64,000 nucleotides of DNA. Source: Chelonoidis abingdonii. Lineage: Eukaryota > Chordata > Testudines > Testudinidae. The notes beneath the pieces are model-generated. The model was not told the DNA's origin. It did no database searches and saw nothing but the letters and a program-made list of their open reading frames with translations. This document shows positions 11,814-22,522 of this stretch, in pieces (position 1 is the stretch's first letter; every line of letters begins with the position of its first letter). The stretch covers positions 5,939,421-6,003,420 of the forward strand of contig NC_133777.1 of assembly GCF_003597395.2 (NCBI RefSeq). The letters are read 5' to 3'. A program made the position numbers and the translations under genes.

Positions 11814-11970
11814 CAGGGCTGCCGGGGGAGGGTAAGTGGGACAATTTGCCCCAGGCCCTGCAGGGGCCCCCACAAGAATATAGTATTCTATAGTATTGCA
11901 ACTTTTTTTTATGGAAGGGGCCCCCGAAATTGCTTTGCCCCATGCCCCCTGAATCCTCTCGGCAGCCCTG
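11814..11970. mobile_element. Short hAT-like element, 157 bp, with 8-bp target duplication
   Basis: Ends are inverted: CAGGGCTGCCGGGGG at the left and CTCGGCAGCCCTG at the right. Flanks are GTGCCAGC and GTGCCAGG, an 8-bp duplication with one mismatch, as expected of hAT transposition. The inside includes ATAGTATTCTATAGTATTGC and G/C-rich arms. No transposase. Confidence 0.8.
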
Positions 11971-12210
11971 GTGCCAGGGTCCGGGCCACCCCATCTTCAC
12001 TTCCATTTCCAGCTGGGATCGCAAGATTGAAGCTTGTGTGTGTATGCCTACCTGAGCTGCAGTCACAGCTCAGACAGCAGGGTAGACATACCTTAAAGTA
12101 AGCTCTTGGGGTGAAATCCTAACCCTATTGAAGTTGATGGGAGTTGTGCTGTTAACTTCAATGGGGCCAGGAGTTCACCCTCAATCAGGCCCTTATCCAG
12201 CACCAAAGAC

Positions 12211-12274
12211 CTGATCCAAAGCCCACTGAAGTCAACGGAGGGACTCCGGTTGACTTCAGCAGGCACTGGATCAG
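12211..12274. repeat. Imperfect palindrome, hairpin-like repeat
   Basis: CTGATCCAAAGCCCACTGAA pairs with TTCAGCAGGCACTGGATCAG, separated by a short loop. The motif (TTGA..TTCA..GGATCA) is of a type common in turtle repeats. Related words occur just upstream, at 12117-12165. Confidence 0.65.
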
Positions 12275-13164
12275 ACCCAGCGGAGTGCCAACTGGACACT
12301 TTAAAAACAAATATGAAGACAGGGAGCTTGTGTTCAAGTGTCATCGGATGTCACCATTTCTTAAAGTGCCATTACACCCTGGTTGGGCCAGGTGTGTAAA
12401 TTTAATATGTTCCTATTTAAAACTTCCTTATAAATGGATCTCTTCTGTTCCCAATGAAAAGGTCACGCATTAGCCCAGTGCCCAATAGCCTCCATTATTT
12501 CCATTAGGAAGTGTTCTTTGCAGCCAATAGTCCATTTTAAACAAAAGCTTAGCTTCTATAGACAACAGTGACCATTCCTCAGAAAATGGCTGCATGAGTC
12601 ACTGTTTAAAACGATTGATAAAGGGAAACGACTCCTTTCTTGCAAGCACTTTTCTTCGTAAACGGCCTTATGCATGCAGCTCAGGTGTTCACATACTATA
12701 TTATTAACGACAATCACTCTGCTCTGGCCAAAATTGGCACAAACCTGATGCATTGACAGATTACAGCTGAAGGCCTGGGTTCCCTAGCACTGTTGATCAA
12801 ATCGGTATTTTGTTCCTGATGCCAGCTAGCCATAAATAGTTGCTGCTTGATCCACTGTATTCTCATCCAAGTTCAACAGTGTAAAAGCACAGAAGTAAGT
12901 TGTCTCAAGGATTTGTCCTAAGAGGAGAAAAATTCATGAGCTGGGGATATGGAAAATACAGATTTAACCACATCCTCGATGACATGTGGACAATTCAACT
13001 TAGAGACTTGAGCCCAGACTTTTCTAGCACGACTGAGGGAAACCCTACAGCCAGGAAGTAAAATGAATTAATTTAACATACATAACTGGAAAAATGTTTT
13101 CAGTCAACCACTTGGAGGCTGACGTTAAAGGAAAAGCGATGTCATTAGTTGTATTTTAAATAAC

Positions 13165-13330
13165 TAAAAAAATGGTGAGGGAACGTGTCTAGTAGTTAAA
13201 ACAGAGTCAGAACTCCCACCTCCGACACTGACTCACTGTATGACCCTGGGCAAGTCACATAAACTTGTCTCAGTTCGTCCCTCTGGGAGAGGCATAACAA
13301 TTAGGTAAGTAAAGAAATGTAAGTCCCTTG
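13165..13330 (-). repeat. MIR SINE fragment, reverse orientation
   Basis: GTCTAGTAGTTAAAACAGAG, CACTGACTCACTGTATGACC, TGGGCAAGTCACATAAACTT and CTGTCTCAGTT-like sequence follow the MIR reverse complement. From here to 14087 is otherwise unique intron. Confidence 0.75.
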
Positions 13331-14087
13331 GATAAAAGTTGCTAAATAAGGACAGAGTACAAGTGGTGTTATATAAATACATATTTGCAATCTCAAGCCA
13401 TGATCCTGCAATGTGTAGCAGAGTCACTGGGGATCAGCATGGGCTGTAGGATACACATCACATAAGACTGAGGTCTTAGTGTATCTATAGGAGGTGGGCT
13501 ATGTGTATTTATATGCATGATAAGTTAATTACCAGAGCCTTGTCACTGCTTGTCAGCATGGGTTTGAGTGTCTCTGAGTGGGACCAGCCATTTTACCCAT
13601 CTCTCATCAGGCTGGACCCGGAGCTGGGGTGTAGGTTAAGATGTAGGTAATGCTTATCACTGTGGGAATTCCTAGGAATTGCAGGACACTTTCTGAGTTA
13701 TTACTAAATTAACCACACAATAAAAGATTAGAACTTGTCCACTTGGAAAGCCTCTTTCTTGTGCATTCCCATGGTGATCTGTGTTTCCTGTGATGTCAGA
13801 TGCGTGTCAAGGTGGTGGCTTCCTGGCTGATTGTTAATTGTTGTTTTGTTATATTTCAGACACATTTTGAGTGATTTACTTATCAGTAAAGCCAGTGCTG
13901 AGTAAAGCCTCTTTCCCGTCCCACTGGAGCTTTCTTTTACCCAGGGGCACCGGAGATATCAAGCGAGTGTGCCTAGGCTTTTAAGCCTCAGTGTTGTTTC
14001 CAAGGATGGCTAACAAAATGTTGCTCACTGCAGCCTCACGGCCAAGGTGCAGAATAACCCAGTTTTCCTTCTCTTGCTAATTTGCAG

Positions 14088-14274
14088 GAAGGCGCTGCCT
14101 GCATGAGAGCAAAGAGAGCGCCTCAGAACTTCCTAACGGTTCGCAAGATCTCAGTGTCCCGGATGCACTCCTTGCCCAACGACAGCTACATGTTCCGCCC
14201 TGTGATGCCAGCCAAGGCCCCGTTCCCTCTCCATGAGGTGGAGATGGAGACCTATCCCTGCAAATCACAAAGAG
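14088..14274 (+). CDS. CACNA1H: CACNA1H exon: C-tail segment with [11 protein letters not shown] block
   Basis: The acceptor is CTAATTTGCAG and the donor GTACCA. The exon starts in phase 0 and leaves one base (G) for the next exon; 187 bp, 62 complete codons. It encodes [15 protein letters not shown], then the block [33 protein letters not shown] and [14 protein letters not shown]. The [14 protein letters not shown] core is shared by Cav3 C-tails; FRPV and EVEMETY are, as I recall, specific to CACNA1H. The basic and serine-rich character fits a cytoplasmic regulatory tail. The intron after it is 5.3 kb and holds the hAT/minisatellite at 14856. Confidence 0.95.
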
Positions 14275-14855
14275 GTACCACGGGGAGGGGATGCATTCGC
14301 TGTGCTCCTTGCTCTTACTCATATTGTATTTGCTACGAATTGGGAGGGTGTCAGGCAAACTATGCAAGGAAGCAGAATCAGTTCATGTGGTGGTGTGATA
14401 GGAAGCTGAATAATGCAATCAGTACAGAATAAATCCTTTTTAACGTCATTTCCTACTAAATTTAATTTATTTTATGCTACGTCTAGAATTTTCAGGGTGC
14501 TGTAGGATTTTGTATTTAAAATGCATAACTGCCTTGTTGAAGTTATCTGGAGAAAGCTGGAAGTTTGCATGTCTAGATAGGGGACCAATGGGCACCAGAG
14601 AGGTTGCAGGGTGCAGGTTGTGTGTCATGGAATAGCATATTGTCTGTATGTTTCTTCTAATATGATCAGCAGTGAAATAGTTAACAAAGGTGCCGTTTGT
14701 ATTGCCATTATCAGTTTTCAGAGTCAACACAGTATTGAGATGAATGAGGCAGTTCCTACCTCTCAGACCTATACTTCCAGACTGTCTGTTGACTCGGGAA
14801 GGTGGCACTCCACTAGATTACATTTAGGTCACGTTAGGAAGCTTTTTGTTATAAA

Positions 14856-15915
14856 CAGGGCTGGCTCCAGGCACCAACCAGGCAAGCTCCTGCTTGGGGC
14901 AGCAGATTCCAAGGGGCGGCATTCCCACAGGTGGTTTTTTTTCCCCCTTCGCTGCTCCGGACCGCCCTGCAGGTTTGTCCCCCCCGTTCGCCGCGCCGGA
15001 CCGCCCCACAGGTTTGTCCCCCACCCATCTTCACTGCTCCGGACCACCCCACAGGTTTGTCCCGCCCCCCATGCTGCCCTGCAGGTTTGTCCCCCCTCCC
15101 CTTCACCACTCTGGACCACCCTGCAGGTTTGTTCCCCCCCCTTTGCTGCCCAACAGCTTTCTCCCCCCCCCCATTCACTGCCCCACAGCTTTCTCCCCCC
15201 CTCCTTCACTGCTCCAGACCGCCGCGTAGGTTTGTCCCCCCCCACCACTTCGCCGCTCCGGCTGCCCCACAGCTTTGTCCCCGACCCCTTCGCCACTCCA
15301 GACTGCCCTGCAGGTTTGTTCCCACCCCCGTTCGTTGCTCCGGACCGCCTCGCAGGTTTGTTCCCCCCACCCCTTTGCCGCTGCAGAACACCCCGCAGGT
15401 TTGTTTCCCCTGCTTCACCACCCCACAGCTTTGCCCCCCCCTTTGCCGCTGCAGATCGCCTCGCAGGTTCCCCCCCCCCTTCGCCGCTCTGGAACACCCC
15501 GCAGGTTTGTCCCCTCCCCCTCACCGCTTCGGACCACCCCGCAGGTTTGTTTCCCCCCACTTCATCACCCTGCAGGTTTGTCCCCCCCCTTCGCCGCTCC
15601 GGACTGCCCCGCAGGTTTGTTCCCCTCCCTTCGCTGCCCTGCAGGTTTGTCCCCCCCCCTTCGCCGCTTCGGACCACCCCGCAGGTTTGTCCCCCCCCTT
15701 CACCACCCCACGGGTTTTTTCCCCCGCCCCTTCGCCACCCCACAGGTTTGTTCCCTCCCCCCTTCGCCGCTCTGGCCGCCCCGCAGGTTTGTTCTCTCCC
15801 CCACCCCTTCGCCGCCCCAGACTGCCCCGCAGGTGGTTTTCTTTTTGTTTTTTTGTTTTTTGTTTATTTGTTTGTTTTTGTGCTTGGGGCAGCAAAAGAG
15901 ACAGAGTCGGCCCTG
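14856..15915. mobile_element. hAT-like element expanded by an internal minisatellite
   Basis: The left end is CAGGGCTGGCTCCAGGCACC and the right end is GAGTCGGCCCTG. Both sides carry the exact 8-bp duplication GTTATAAA (14848-14855 and 15916-15923). CTTGGGGCAGCA occurs near each end. Between the ends, about 900 bp is a tandem array (see 14935-15835). It lies in an intron of CACNA1H. No transposase remains, so it is non-autonomous. Confidence 0.88.
14935..15835. repeat. C-rich minisatellite, about 24 units of two lengths
   Basis: Units begin GCAGGTTTGT or ACAGCTTT, run through 6-10 C residues, then TTCGCCGCTC, and end CGGACCACCCC or similar. Long units are about 38-46 bp. Short units of about 28-33 bp lack the middle CTCCGGACC part. 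The reverse strand has many runs of five to nine G. Stop-free frames on both strands come from the repetition and are not genes. Confidence 0.92.
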
Positions 15916-15923
15916 GTTATAAA

Positions 15924-17950
15924 GGCTAAAAACCATTCCCCCGCCCCCCCCCGGAAAAACTGAGATTCCGTAGCACGGCTCTATGATGAGAAGTTGTTTG
16001 TGTGGTAGATTCTGTGGAATCAGAAGCTACACAGAAGTTCTGACAACACATTGAGACGACCACATCCAAATATTTTTGCCCTCAGATTCCATTTTCTCCC
16101 CAGTTATTCCTTGTCCTGCAGCTTGGTTTAAAAATGGGAGTGAGAAAGAACATCTATCTCCCCAAAAACATGTGCATCTTGAATTAGTGCTTTTTGGCTC
16201 CCAAGAACTGATCCAGACCGGCTTCCTCTGATGCAACAGTATTTTAATGCAAGAACGACATGGACAGATGGGTGGTGGGATTACCTGGTGGGGCTGGCCA
16301 GGACTAGCCGATCTGTTCTGATTTCTCCAGGTAAAGTAACTCTCCGTTTGTTAAAAAGCTCTGGATACAGCTCAATGTTCCCTGCTCAGTATTTATGGTT
16401 GTTCCACCTGCCCTGGAAAGGGAAGTGCAAGAGCTTTGCTAAGCAAAGTGAGTGGTTGTTGGATTTCGCTGCCGACTGACTGGGGCTGACTCGGCAATCT
16501 CTGACGCTGATGTGAACGAGGAAGAATTCCACTGGTGTCAGTGAAAAACTGGCGTGAGGGGAGAATCTGGTCCACTATTTTGTAACCTTTCCCAGCTGGA
16601 TTCCTCAGCAAATCACAAGAAATATCCCTACGCCTCACAGAGGGACTATTTTCCCTCCTGCAGTGACTGAATCCTACCAGTGTCCCTTCATGCTGTGCTG
16701 ATCAGCCTACTGGGGGCGTACATTGGGATTAGTGTTTGTTTCATGCATTTTCGTGGTCTTAGGAAGCCAGTTATCAGATCAGAATCAGCGAGAATTGCTA
16801 TTCGTCTAGTGGTTTGGTTACCAGACGGGGAAAATGCCATGAAGTGGCCAGATCATGTGTTCTTTTGGCCCCATAAATGGCTTCCTGACTCATTAAAAAA
16901 GCAAATGAAAAACACACAGATGCTGAGCGATTTTGGTTTTATTCAACTCTCCAGAATACCGCAATTTAGGGCTTTCTTGGCCTCTCCTCTAGGAGAGCGA
17001 GTTGGGAAAATTTCCGTCAGTCCAAGAAAAGATGGTGGGGGAGGGGGAATGTTGTGAAAATGTTCACTGGGTTTTTTGGTTTTCCCACCAGCTTCAAAAG
17101 CTCCGCCATAACGCTTGCCTAAGAAAGGAAGGATTGGTAATAGGGCGTCGGCCATCTCATTGGAAAGGTGTTAGTGGCCAAGGTGTATCCCAAGTGGGTA
17201 TTTATGGTCCCTATCCAAGAAGACTAGATTAGCAAGTGCAAACCAAAATTGAAGGGTATTGGCAAAGTTTTGTGGGATCCCGGGACGGTCTAGTCAGAGG
17301 GGCTATGGGTCAGGACTTTCTTGCAGTTACAGAGCTGTGGAGGAGCGAAGGACTGTCATGGGAACGCCTGCCACATTCCAGAGCTGAGGAACGCAAACAG
17401 AGCTATGCCTGGTTCTTTCAGTCCCTCTGATGATGAATAAAATTCATTAAAATATTCTGTGCATATTCTGGGAAAAGGTCCAACCCCCCACAAACAAAAG
17501 TGTCCAAAAAGCCTTTTTTTTCTCAATGCAATCAGCTAGCCGAGAGGCAACTGCAGACTGTCTAAATGGGTCTTGTCACAGGTCCAAGTTCACTGACCTC
17601 TGGGTAAGATCCCCTAGTGTGATGGATACTGTGTTTGTATGTGGAACAGTGATGTAAAAACAGACATTGGCGCGTGCGCTAATGAGGAACAGTAAATCCT
17701 GCTGCCAAAAAGCAGGCAATTCTTAAAACAAACGGGGAAACTCTGGTAAAGCAGCAGAAGTTGGGAGGAGAAGGTTGCTTTGCAGAATGAGCTGGGGAAG
17801 CAGGAACTGTGAATGGGAAACTAATGACTCGAGGTTGATACCTGAGATTAGGGGGTTGCTTTTCGGAGGGAGTAGGTGCAGACAGAGAGAATATCTGCAC
17901 ATTCATCAAGGGCTACGGAGCCAGGGCTCAGCAGTCTCTGTGCTGTTGAT
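15924..17950. other. Intron sequence with no recognised feature
   Basis: Unique-looking sequence with several open frames that lack exon structure or recognisable similarity. Confidence 0.55.
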
Positions 17951-18600
17951 ATCATAGAGTTTTAGTCCAGAAGGGACTACCTGTCAGATCATCTAGTTCA
18001 GGGATAGCCAACCTGAGCCTGAGGTGGAGCCAGAATTTACCAATGTACATTGCCCAAGAGCCACAGTAATACGTCAGCAGCCCCCCATCAGCTTCCCCCA
18101 CCACCACTTCCAGCACCTCCCACCCACCGGCAGCCCCACCGATCAATGCCTCCCCCTCCCCTCCCCACACCTCCTGATCAGCTGTTCGGTGGTGTGCAGG
18201 AGGCTTTGGCTGGGGCGGGGCGGGGAGCGAGGGCATGGCAGGCTCAGGGGAGGGGGCGGGAAGGAGTGGGGTGGGGACAGGGCCTGTGGCAGAGCCAGGG
18301 ATTGAGGAGTGAGCACCACCCGGCACATTGGAAAGTTGGCACCTGTAGTTCCAGCCCTGGAGTCAGTGCCTATACAAGGAGCTGCATATTAACTTCTGAA
18401 GAGCCGCACGTGGCTGAGCCACAGGTTGGCCACCCCGATCTAGTTTGACCTCCTGTATATAATAGGCCACTAAACATCACCAAGCCAACCACTGAATTAG
18501 ACCAAAATATTACAGCCCTCAGGAGACTAAACTATTGTGTGTCACAGGCGGAGAACAGGACGGACCGATGCCTGAATCCCCTGCAACGGTAGCAAATTGG
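17951..18600 (-). repeat. Old CR1-like repeat interrupted by a hAT element
   Basis: ATCATAGAGTTTTAGTCCAG, AAGGGACTAC and CAGATCATCTAGTT at the left continue at 18438 with ATCTAGTTTGACCTCCTGTA and ATAGGCCACTAAAC. Taken together they form one retro-element tail. A second copy is at 40645-40735 (TCATAGACTTTTAAGGCCAG). The 3' limit is uncertain. Confidence 0.7.
17999..18437. mobile_element. hAT-like element, 439 bp, exact 8-bp target duplication
   Basis: The ends are CAGGGATAGCCAACCTG and CAGGTTGGCCACCCCG, an inverted pair with small differences. ATCTAGTT is repeated exactly at 17991-17998 and 18438-18445. The inside is G/C-rich; AGAGCC words near each end suggest a subterminal inverted part. 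No transposase. Confidence 0.9.
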
Positions 18601-18689
18601 TTAAGTGTGACCAGGATCAGCCGAGCAGGATCTTCTGCATCAGTAACCATAGCAATAGATCATGTTTTGAGCTTATGTAACTGTTAGCT

Positions 18690-18900
18690 GAGGATCTCAA
18701 AGCTCTTCACTTACATTGGGTCTAAAGCCAATGGCGAAACTCTCATTGACTTCGCTAGGCACTGGATGGGACCATGATTAAGCCCCCCTCTGGGCATTTA
18801 AGTGGTGGTGTCTCCAGTTTACAGATGGTTAAGGTGCTGTAAGCAAGTCGTTGGCAGCCCAAGGAATAGAGCCCAAGTGCCCTGTCTTACAGTATCCTGA
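18690..18900 (+). repeat. MIR SINE, diverged
   Basis: GATCTCAAAGCTCTTCACTT, TTTACAGATGGTTAAGGTGC, AAGCAAGTCG and AATAGAGCCCAAGTGCCC resemble the MIR order, with extra sequence in the middle. Confidence 0.6.
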
Positions 18901-19304
18901 TCGAACCCCTAGTCTCCATCTGATCCAAATTCTGAAACTAGGTCGCTTCCCTGTTCAGATCCAGCCCACAGTCACATGGGGAGGTTGCAAGTACGGAGCT
19001 TCAGACCCACTTTCCCTCTCCCTCCCAGATAAGCCCCTAGCACATGAAGTGAAGAGAAGTCTCTGCTAACAGCTTAGGGCCTAGGACACCCCAACTGAGC
19101 AGTATGCAATAGAGGGCAGGCCCACACATGAGACAGTTATCATTGGAAAAACCATATGCATTTAGACTGGGGTCCTGGTCCGTCACTAGGGCTTCTACAC
19201 GCTACAGTCATACAAGTAATAAACAGTAATCACAAGCTTTTCACAGGCCCACCTAGGAGACGTGTTTATCCAGCTGTGTTCTACAATTGCACTGCACAAG
19301 TAGG

Positions 19305-19430
19305 GTTATCTAGTGGTTAGAGCAGAGTGGGAGTCAGGACCCCGAGGCTCTACTCCGACTCTGCCCGTGAGATATTGTGTGGCTTGATTTGGCTTGTCAC
19401 TGAATCAACTTGTGTTTCCTTACCCCACAT
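19305..19430 (-). repeat. MIR SINE, reverse orientation
   Basis: TTATCTAGTGGTTAGAGCAG, GGGAGTCAGGACCCC and CTCCGACTCTGCCCGTGAGA are typical of the MIR reverse complement. It ends about 110 bp before the exon at 19540. Confidence 0.75.
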
Positions 19431-19539
19431 CTGTGTGCTTTGAAATCCTTGGAGCCTGGTTCTGCAGCGAACACTCTCACAAACGCACGTTACAACTCTT
19501 GTCTGGCAGCCGTGGCTAGTGTTCTCTCTCCTTCTGTAG

Positions 19540-19718
19540 GGTCTGTCACCTCCATCCGTTCCCAGCCCGTGGAAACATGCTCCTCTCTGAGAGTCCCAAG
19601 GGAGTCACTTCAGGTGACTGCTGTATCTTCTCACCGTGACAGCTGTGACGCATGGAAGATCTGTCATCCACAGTCCACGTCGCGATCTCCCAGCCTCAAC
19701 AGGCTGCTGTGTAGACAG
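19540..19718 (+). CDS. CACNA1H: CACNA1H exon: C-tail segment ending RSPSLNRLLCRQ
   Basis: The acceptor is CTCTCTCCTTCTGTAG; the donor GTAGGA follows CAG. The exon takes two bases to complete a GGG codon begun in the exon at 14088, then has 59 codons and ends in phase 0. It encodes GSVTSIRSQPVETCSSLRVP and ends SRSPSLNRLLCRQ. Start (GSV.S..S.P.E.C.SL..P) and end agree with human CACNA1H as I remember it; the middle has diverged. The protein is serine-rich and has no membrane segment. Confidence 0.94.
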
Positions 19719-20449
19719 GTAGGAGGCGATGAACTCTCCTCTCCCATCAGACTTTTTCTGTCCTCCCTCCTCTTCATCATATCTCTAGCTCTCTCTTCTT
19801 TTGAGTGACAGCATTGTAAAACAAGAACAAATGGAGTTTTCCAAAGGCTGCAAGCAGACCAGGATAGGACAGAGTAGCTATTTGAGCACAATATAATCCT
19901 GGCAACATTTCCTATCAGTTTGGATGTCTTAATGATTTTGTATTTTTCAAGTCAATTTCCAGTCTTGGTGCCCTGAGCATGTCAGATTCAGTACACACAG
20001 ACAGATTCCAACTTCAGATTGGCCATGTCGGAGAGGCTGGGATGAATGGGCATTTGAGGAACATGCTTCCACGTTGTCCAAAGCTTCTGTTAACCCCCTA
20101 TTAGTCAAAATAATTGCGGAGGTTGTTTGCTGGGCCATCTCCGGGCCTCAGGTGCACACTGATAGTTCTAGCCAAAGTCACGTACCTATGGTCCGCACTC
20201 TGAGAACAGAGCTTGCAGTGACTGATTTAGAGCAGAATGTTTCTAATTCAGGTGCCGTATGGTTAAATATACTTGGGCGACATAAAGTCATTCAGCTGGT
20301 TTTCCGTTTTGCATGCAAGAGGCCTAATGGGCTCACTCTGACAATGATTGGGATTGTATTAGTCAAAGCTGTTGATGTTTTACTCGAGGCATTGCCTTTC
20401 AGTATTTGCTAATGGTGGTGCCATAAAAGACTACTGACTCTGTAGAAGA

Positions 20450-20790
20450 ACATAAGAACGGCCACACTGGGTCAAACCAATGATCCAGCTAGCCCAGTAT
20501 CCTGTCTTCCAACAGTGACCAGTGCCAGGTGCTTCAGAGCAAATGAACAGAACAGGGCAATTGTCGAGAGAACCATCTCCTGTTCTCCAGTCCCAGCTTC
20601 TGGCAGTTGGAAGTTTAGGGACACTCAGAGAATGGGGTTGCATCCCTCACCATCTTGGCTATAGCCACTGATGGACCTATCCTCCATGAACTTATCTAAT
20701 TCTTTTTTGAACCTAGTTAGACTTTTGGCCTTCACAACATCCCCTGGCAACGAGTTCCACGGGTTGACTGTGTGTTGTGTGAAGAAGTAA
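20450..20790 (-). mobile_element. CR1-type 3' fragment ('CATAAGAACGGCCACACTGG' family)
   Basis: AACATAAGAACGGCCACACT, GGGTCAAACCAATGATCCAG, CAGTATCCTGTCTTCCAACA, TGATGGACCTATCCTCCATG and GAGTTCCACGGGTTGACTGT match the second copy at 48878-49380 in order. I assign it to CR1 from memory; it lacks the TTCTATGAT tail. Confidence 0.75.
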
Positions 20791-21075
20791 TATTACCCAT
20801 GTTAGAACAGAGACCGATGTTCCATCTGGTTTGGTACCTTAGCTCTGACAGTGGCCAAGCACAAATGCTTCAAACCCAAGCTGTGTAACTTGCATAATGT
20901 ACCAAATAGTGCAATATTGTCCTCTGAAGAGAAATTCCTTCCTGACCCCCAGCTGACTCTGGTGCCTGTAGCATGAGAGTTGATAGCGTGTATTGGTACA
21001 GGACTTTATGCTGATTTACAGATAAAACAAGAAGGCCTAGAAGGCCTGGGAAGATCAGAGGCCTGCACATATAGG
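20791..21075 (-). repeat. Second, older CR1-type fragment
   Basis: CCCATGTTAGAACAGAGACC, TTCCATCTGG, GACAGTGGCCAAGCACAAAT and AATTCCTTCCTGACCCCCAG follow the same family pattern as the repeat just before it, in a more diverged form. Confidence 0.55.
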
Positions 21076-21334
21076 CAAGGCTGGAATATACCTGAGATAT
21101 GACCTACCCACCATGGGTCTGTCTGTTAGCCCAGTTGTTACCACCTTATACCAAATGATCCTCCACTAATGATAATTAGTCAGTGTGGCAGCTGCAGCGA
21201 TGTTACCAGTTCTGAAACTCACTGGGCATAGGTTGATTCTGTCACATGCCACGTCCACGGCTAAAAGCGTGTCCTGTTAGTGCCCCTGAGAGACCTTTGT
21301 GCTCTTGTCCCATCTGTCTCTGCTTGCATTGCAG

Positions 21335-22522
21335 GAGGCCATTAGAACAGATTCCTTGGATGGGCAGAATACAGATTCCAAGGACAGTCTGCAAGCTGAA
21401 TCCAGCGAGAGCCTGCAGGCAAAGAAGCAGTCCCAGAGCAGCTTAGGTCCAGGTTTGCTCCATCTGAGCCCACTCTCCCAGCCGGGCACTCCCCCACATT
21501 CCCCGACGTCATCCTCACACCATCGACGCTCGAGCGTTCGTACCCGCAAGCACACTTACAGCCAGCACAGTATTCCGAGCAGGCCTTCCAGTCAAAACAG
21601 CAACCCAGCCAGCCCCGAGAACTCTCTGTTTGAATCCTCAGACCTGGCTGACGAAGAAGTCAGCCACATAAACAGCTCGGTGAAAGATTGGCAAGAGCAG
21701 CCAGAAATCAGGACCCGCTCGGTCTCTCCTTTCATCTCCCCAGCTTCATCTCTAGTCCCCCTCAAGAACTGCAGCACAGCCAGCCTGGCCGGGAGCAACG
21801 GCAGAGACAGAGACTTCAAGAAGTTTTACAGTGTTGATACTAAAGGGTTCCTGGACAAGCCCAACTGGGCAGACAACCAAAGAAGGCACTCCATCGAGAT
21901 CTGCCCTTCCATTGACAATGAAGATGGTAGCTTGGAACAGCCTGCAGAAGGGAAACAAAGGTCTCCTGTTCACGTTCAGTCTGAGTCGGAGTATATCCAC
22001 GGGGCTCGGAGGAAGAAGAAGATGAGCCCACCTTGCATTTCTATAGATCCTCCTATGGAGGATGAAAGTGTGGCTTCACGTACCAAAGCCTCTGAGAACA
22101 GCATGCTGAGGAGAAGGACCCCGTCTTGCGAATCCACCGCGTACAGGGACTCCTTGGACCTGGTCGACAATCAGCCCGGGGAGCAGGCCTCTAAAGCAGA
22201 ACGGTGGGTCCAGCCCACGTGTCGAGGGGAGCACCTGACAATCCCAAACTTCTCCTTCGAGCAGTCTGACCCCAGCTCCTCGAGCAGCCTCTCGGATCTC
22301 CTTTCGGACAGCGGCCAGGGCACACCCTCCAGCGTGGTGTCCAGGGACTCCCGGCCAGACATCGCAGCACTAGAACTGAAAAAGCTGGATCACTTAAAAA
22401 CTCAGTGCAACAACCCTGAGAAAAACAAAGAGCTTCTAGGCATTACTAAGAGCCCCATAAGGCGGCACGGACTGGTCCCTATGACTGTTGCAACAGATGA
22501 AGACATAGACGAACCAGTATAG
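21335..22522 (+). CDS. CACNA1H: CACNA1H last coding exon: distal C-tail and stop
   Basis: The acceptor is TCTGCTTGCATTGCAG; the exon is 395 codons plus TAG. Conserved C-tail blocks in order: EAIRTDSLDG (start), SVRTRKHTYSQ (about 75), DLADEEVSHINSS (about 112), FKKFYSVDTKGFLDKP (about 170), a basic GARRKKKMSPPCISIDPP (about 230), LRRRTPSCES (about 260) and ERWVQPTCRGEHLTIPNFSF (about 290). After them comes a serine-rich SSSSSLSDLLSDS, and the last residues are DEDIDEPV. Human CACNA1H shares these blocks and ends DDPV, from memory. The exon is intact, with no stop or frameshift. The tail is cytoplasmic, rich in S/T-P sites, and likely phosphorylated. Confidence 0.97.
   Translation, partial: EAIRTDSLDGQNTDSKDSLQAESSESLQAKKQSQSSLGPGLLHLSPLSQPGTPPHSPTSSSHHRRSSVRTRKHTYSQHSIPSRPSSQNSNPASPENSLFESSDLADEEVSHINSSVKDWQEQPEIRTRSVSPFISPASSLVPLKNCSTASLAGSNGRDRDFKKFYSVDTKGFLDKPNWADNQRRHSIEICPSIDNEDGSLEQPAEGKQRSPVHVQSESEYIHGARRKKKMSPPCISIDPPMEDESVASRTKASENSMLRRRTPSCESTAYRDSLDLVDNQPGEQASKAERWVQPTCRGEHLTIPNFSFEQSDPSSSSSLSDLLSDSGQGTPSSVVSRDSRPDIAALELKKLDHLKTQCNNPEKNKELLGITKSPIRRHGLVPMTVATDEDIDEPV

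Noticed and set aside
14829..15743. 304-aa G/T/N-rich open frame on the minus strand
   Set aside because: Same cause: the reverse complement of the tandem array.
14611..15963. 450-aa open frame on the plus strand (and 332-aa, 215-aa frames in other frames)
   Set aside because: It runs through the minisatellite; all frames are open on both strands because the C-rich unit lacks stops. No splice or start evidence.
16680..17057. 125-aa plus-strand frame in an intron
   Set aside because: No exon boundaries in the right phase for CACNA1H and no family similarity recognised.
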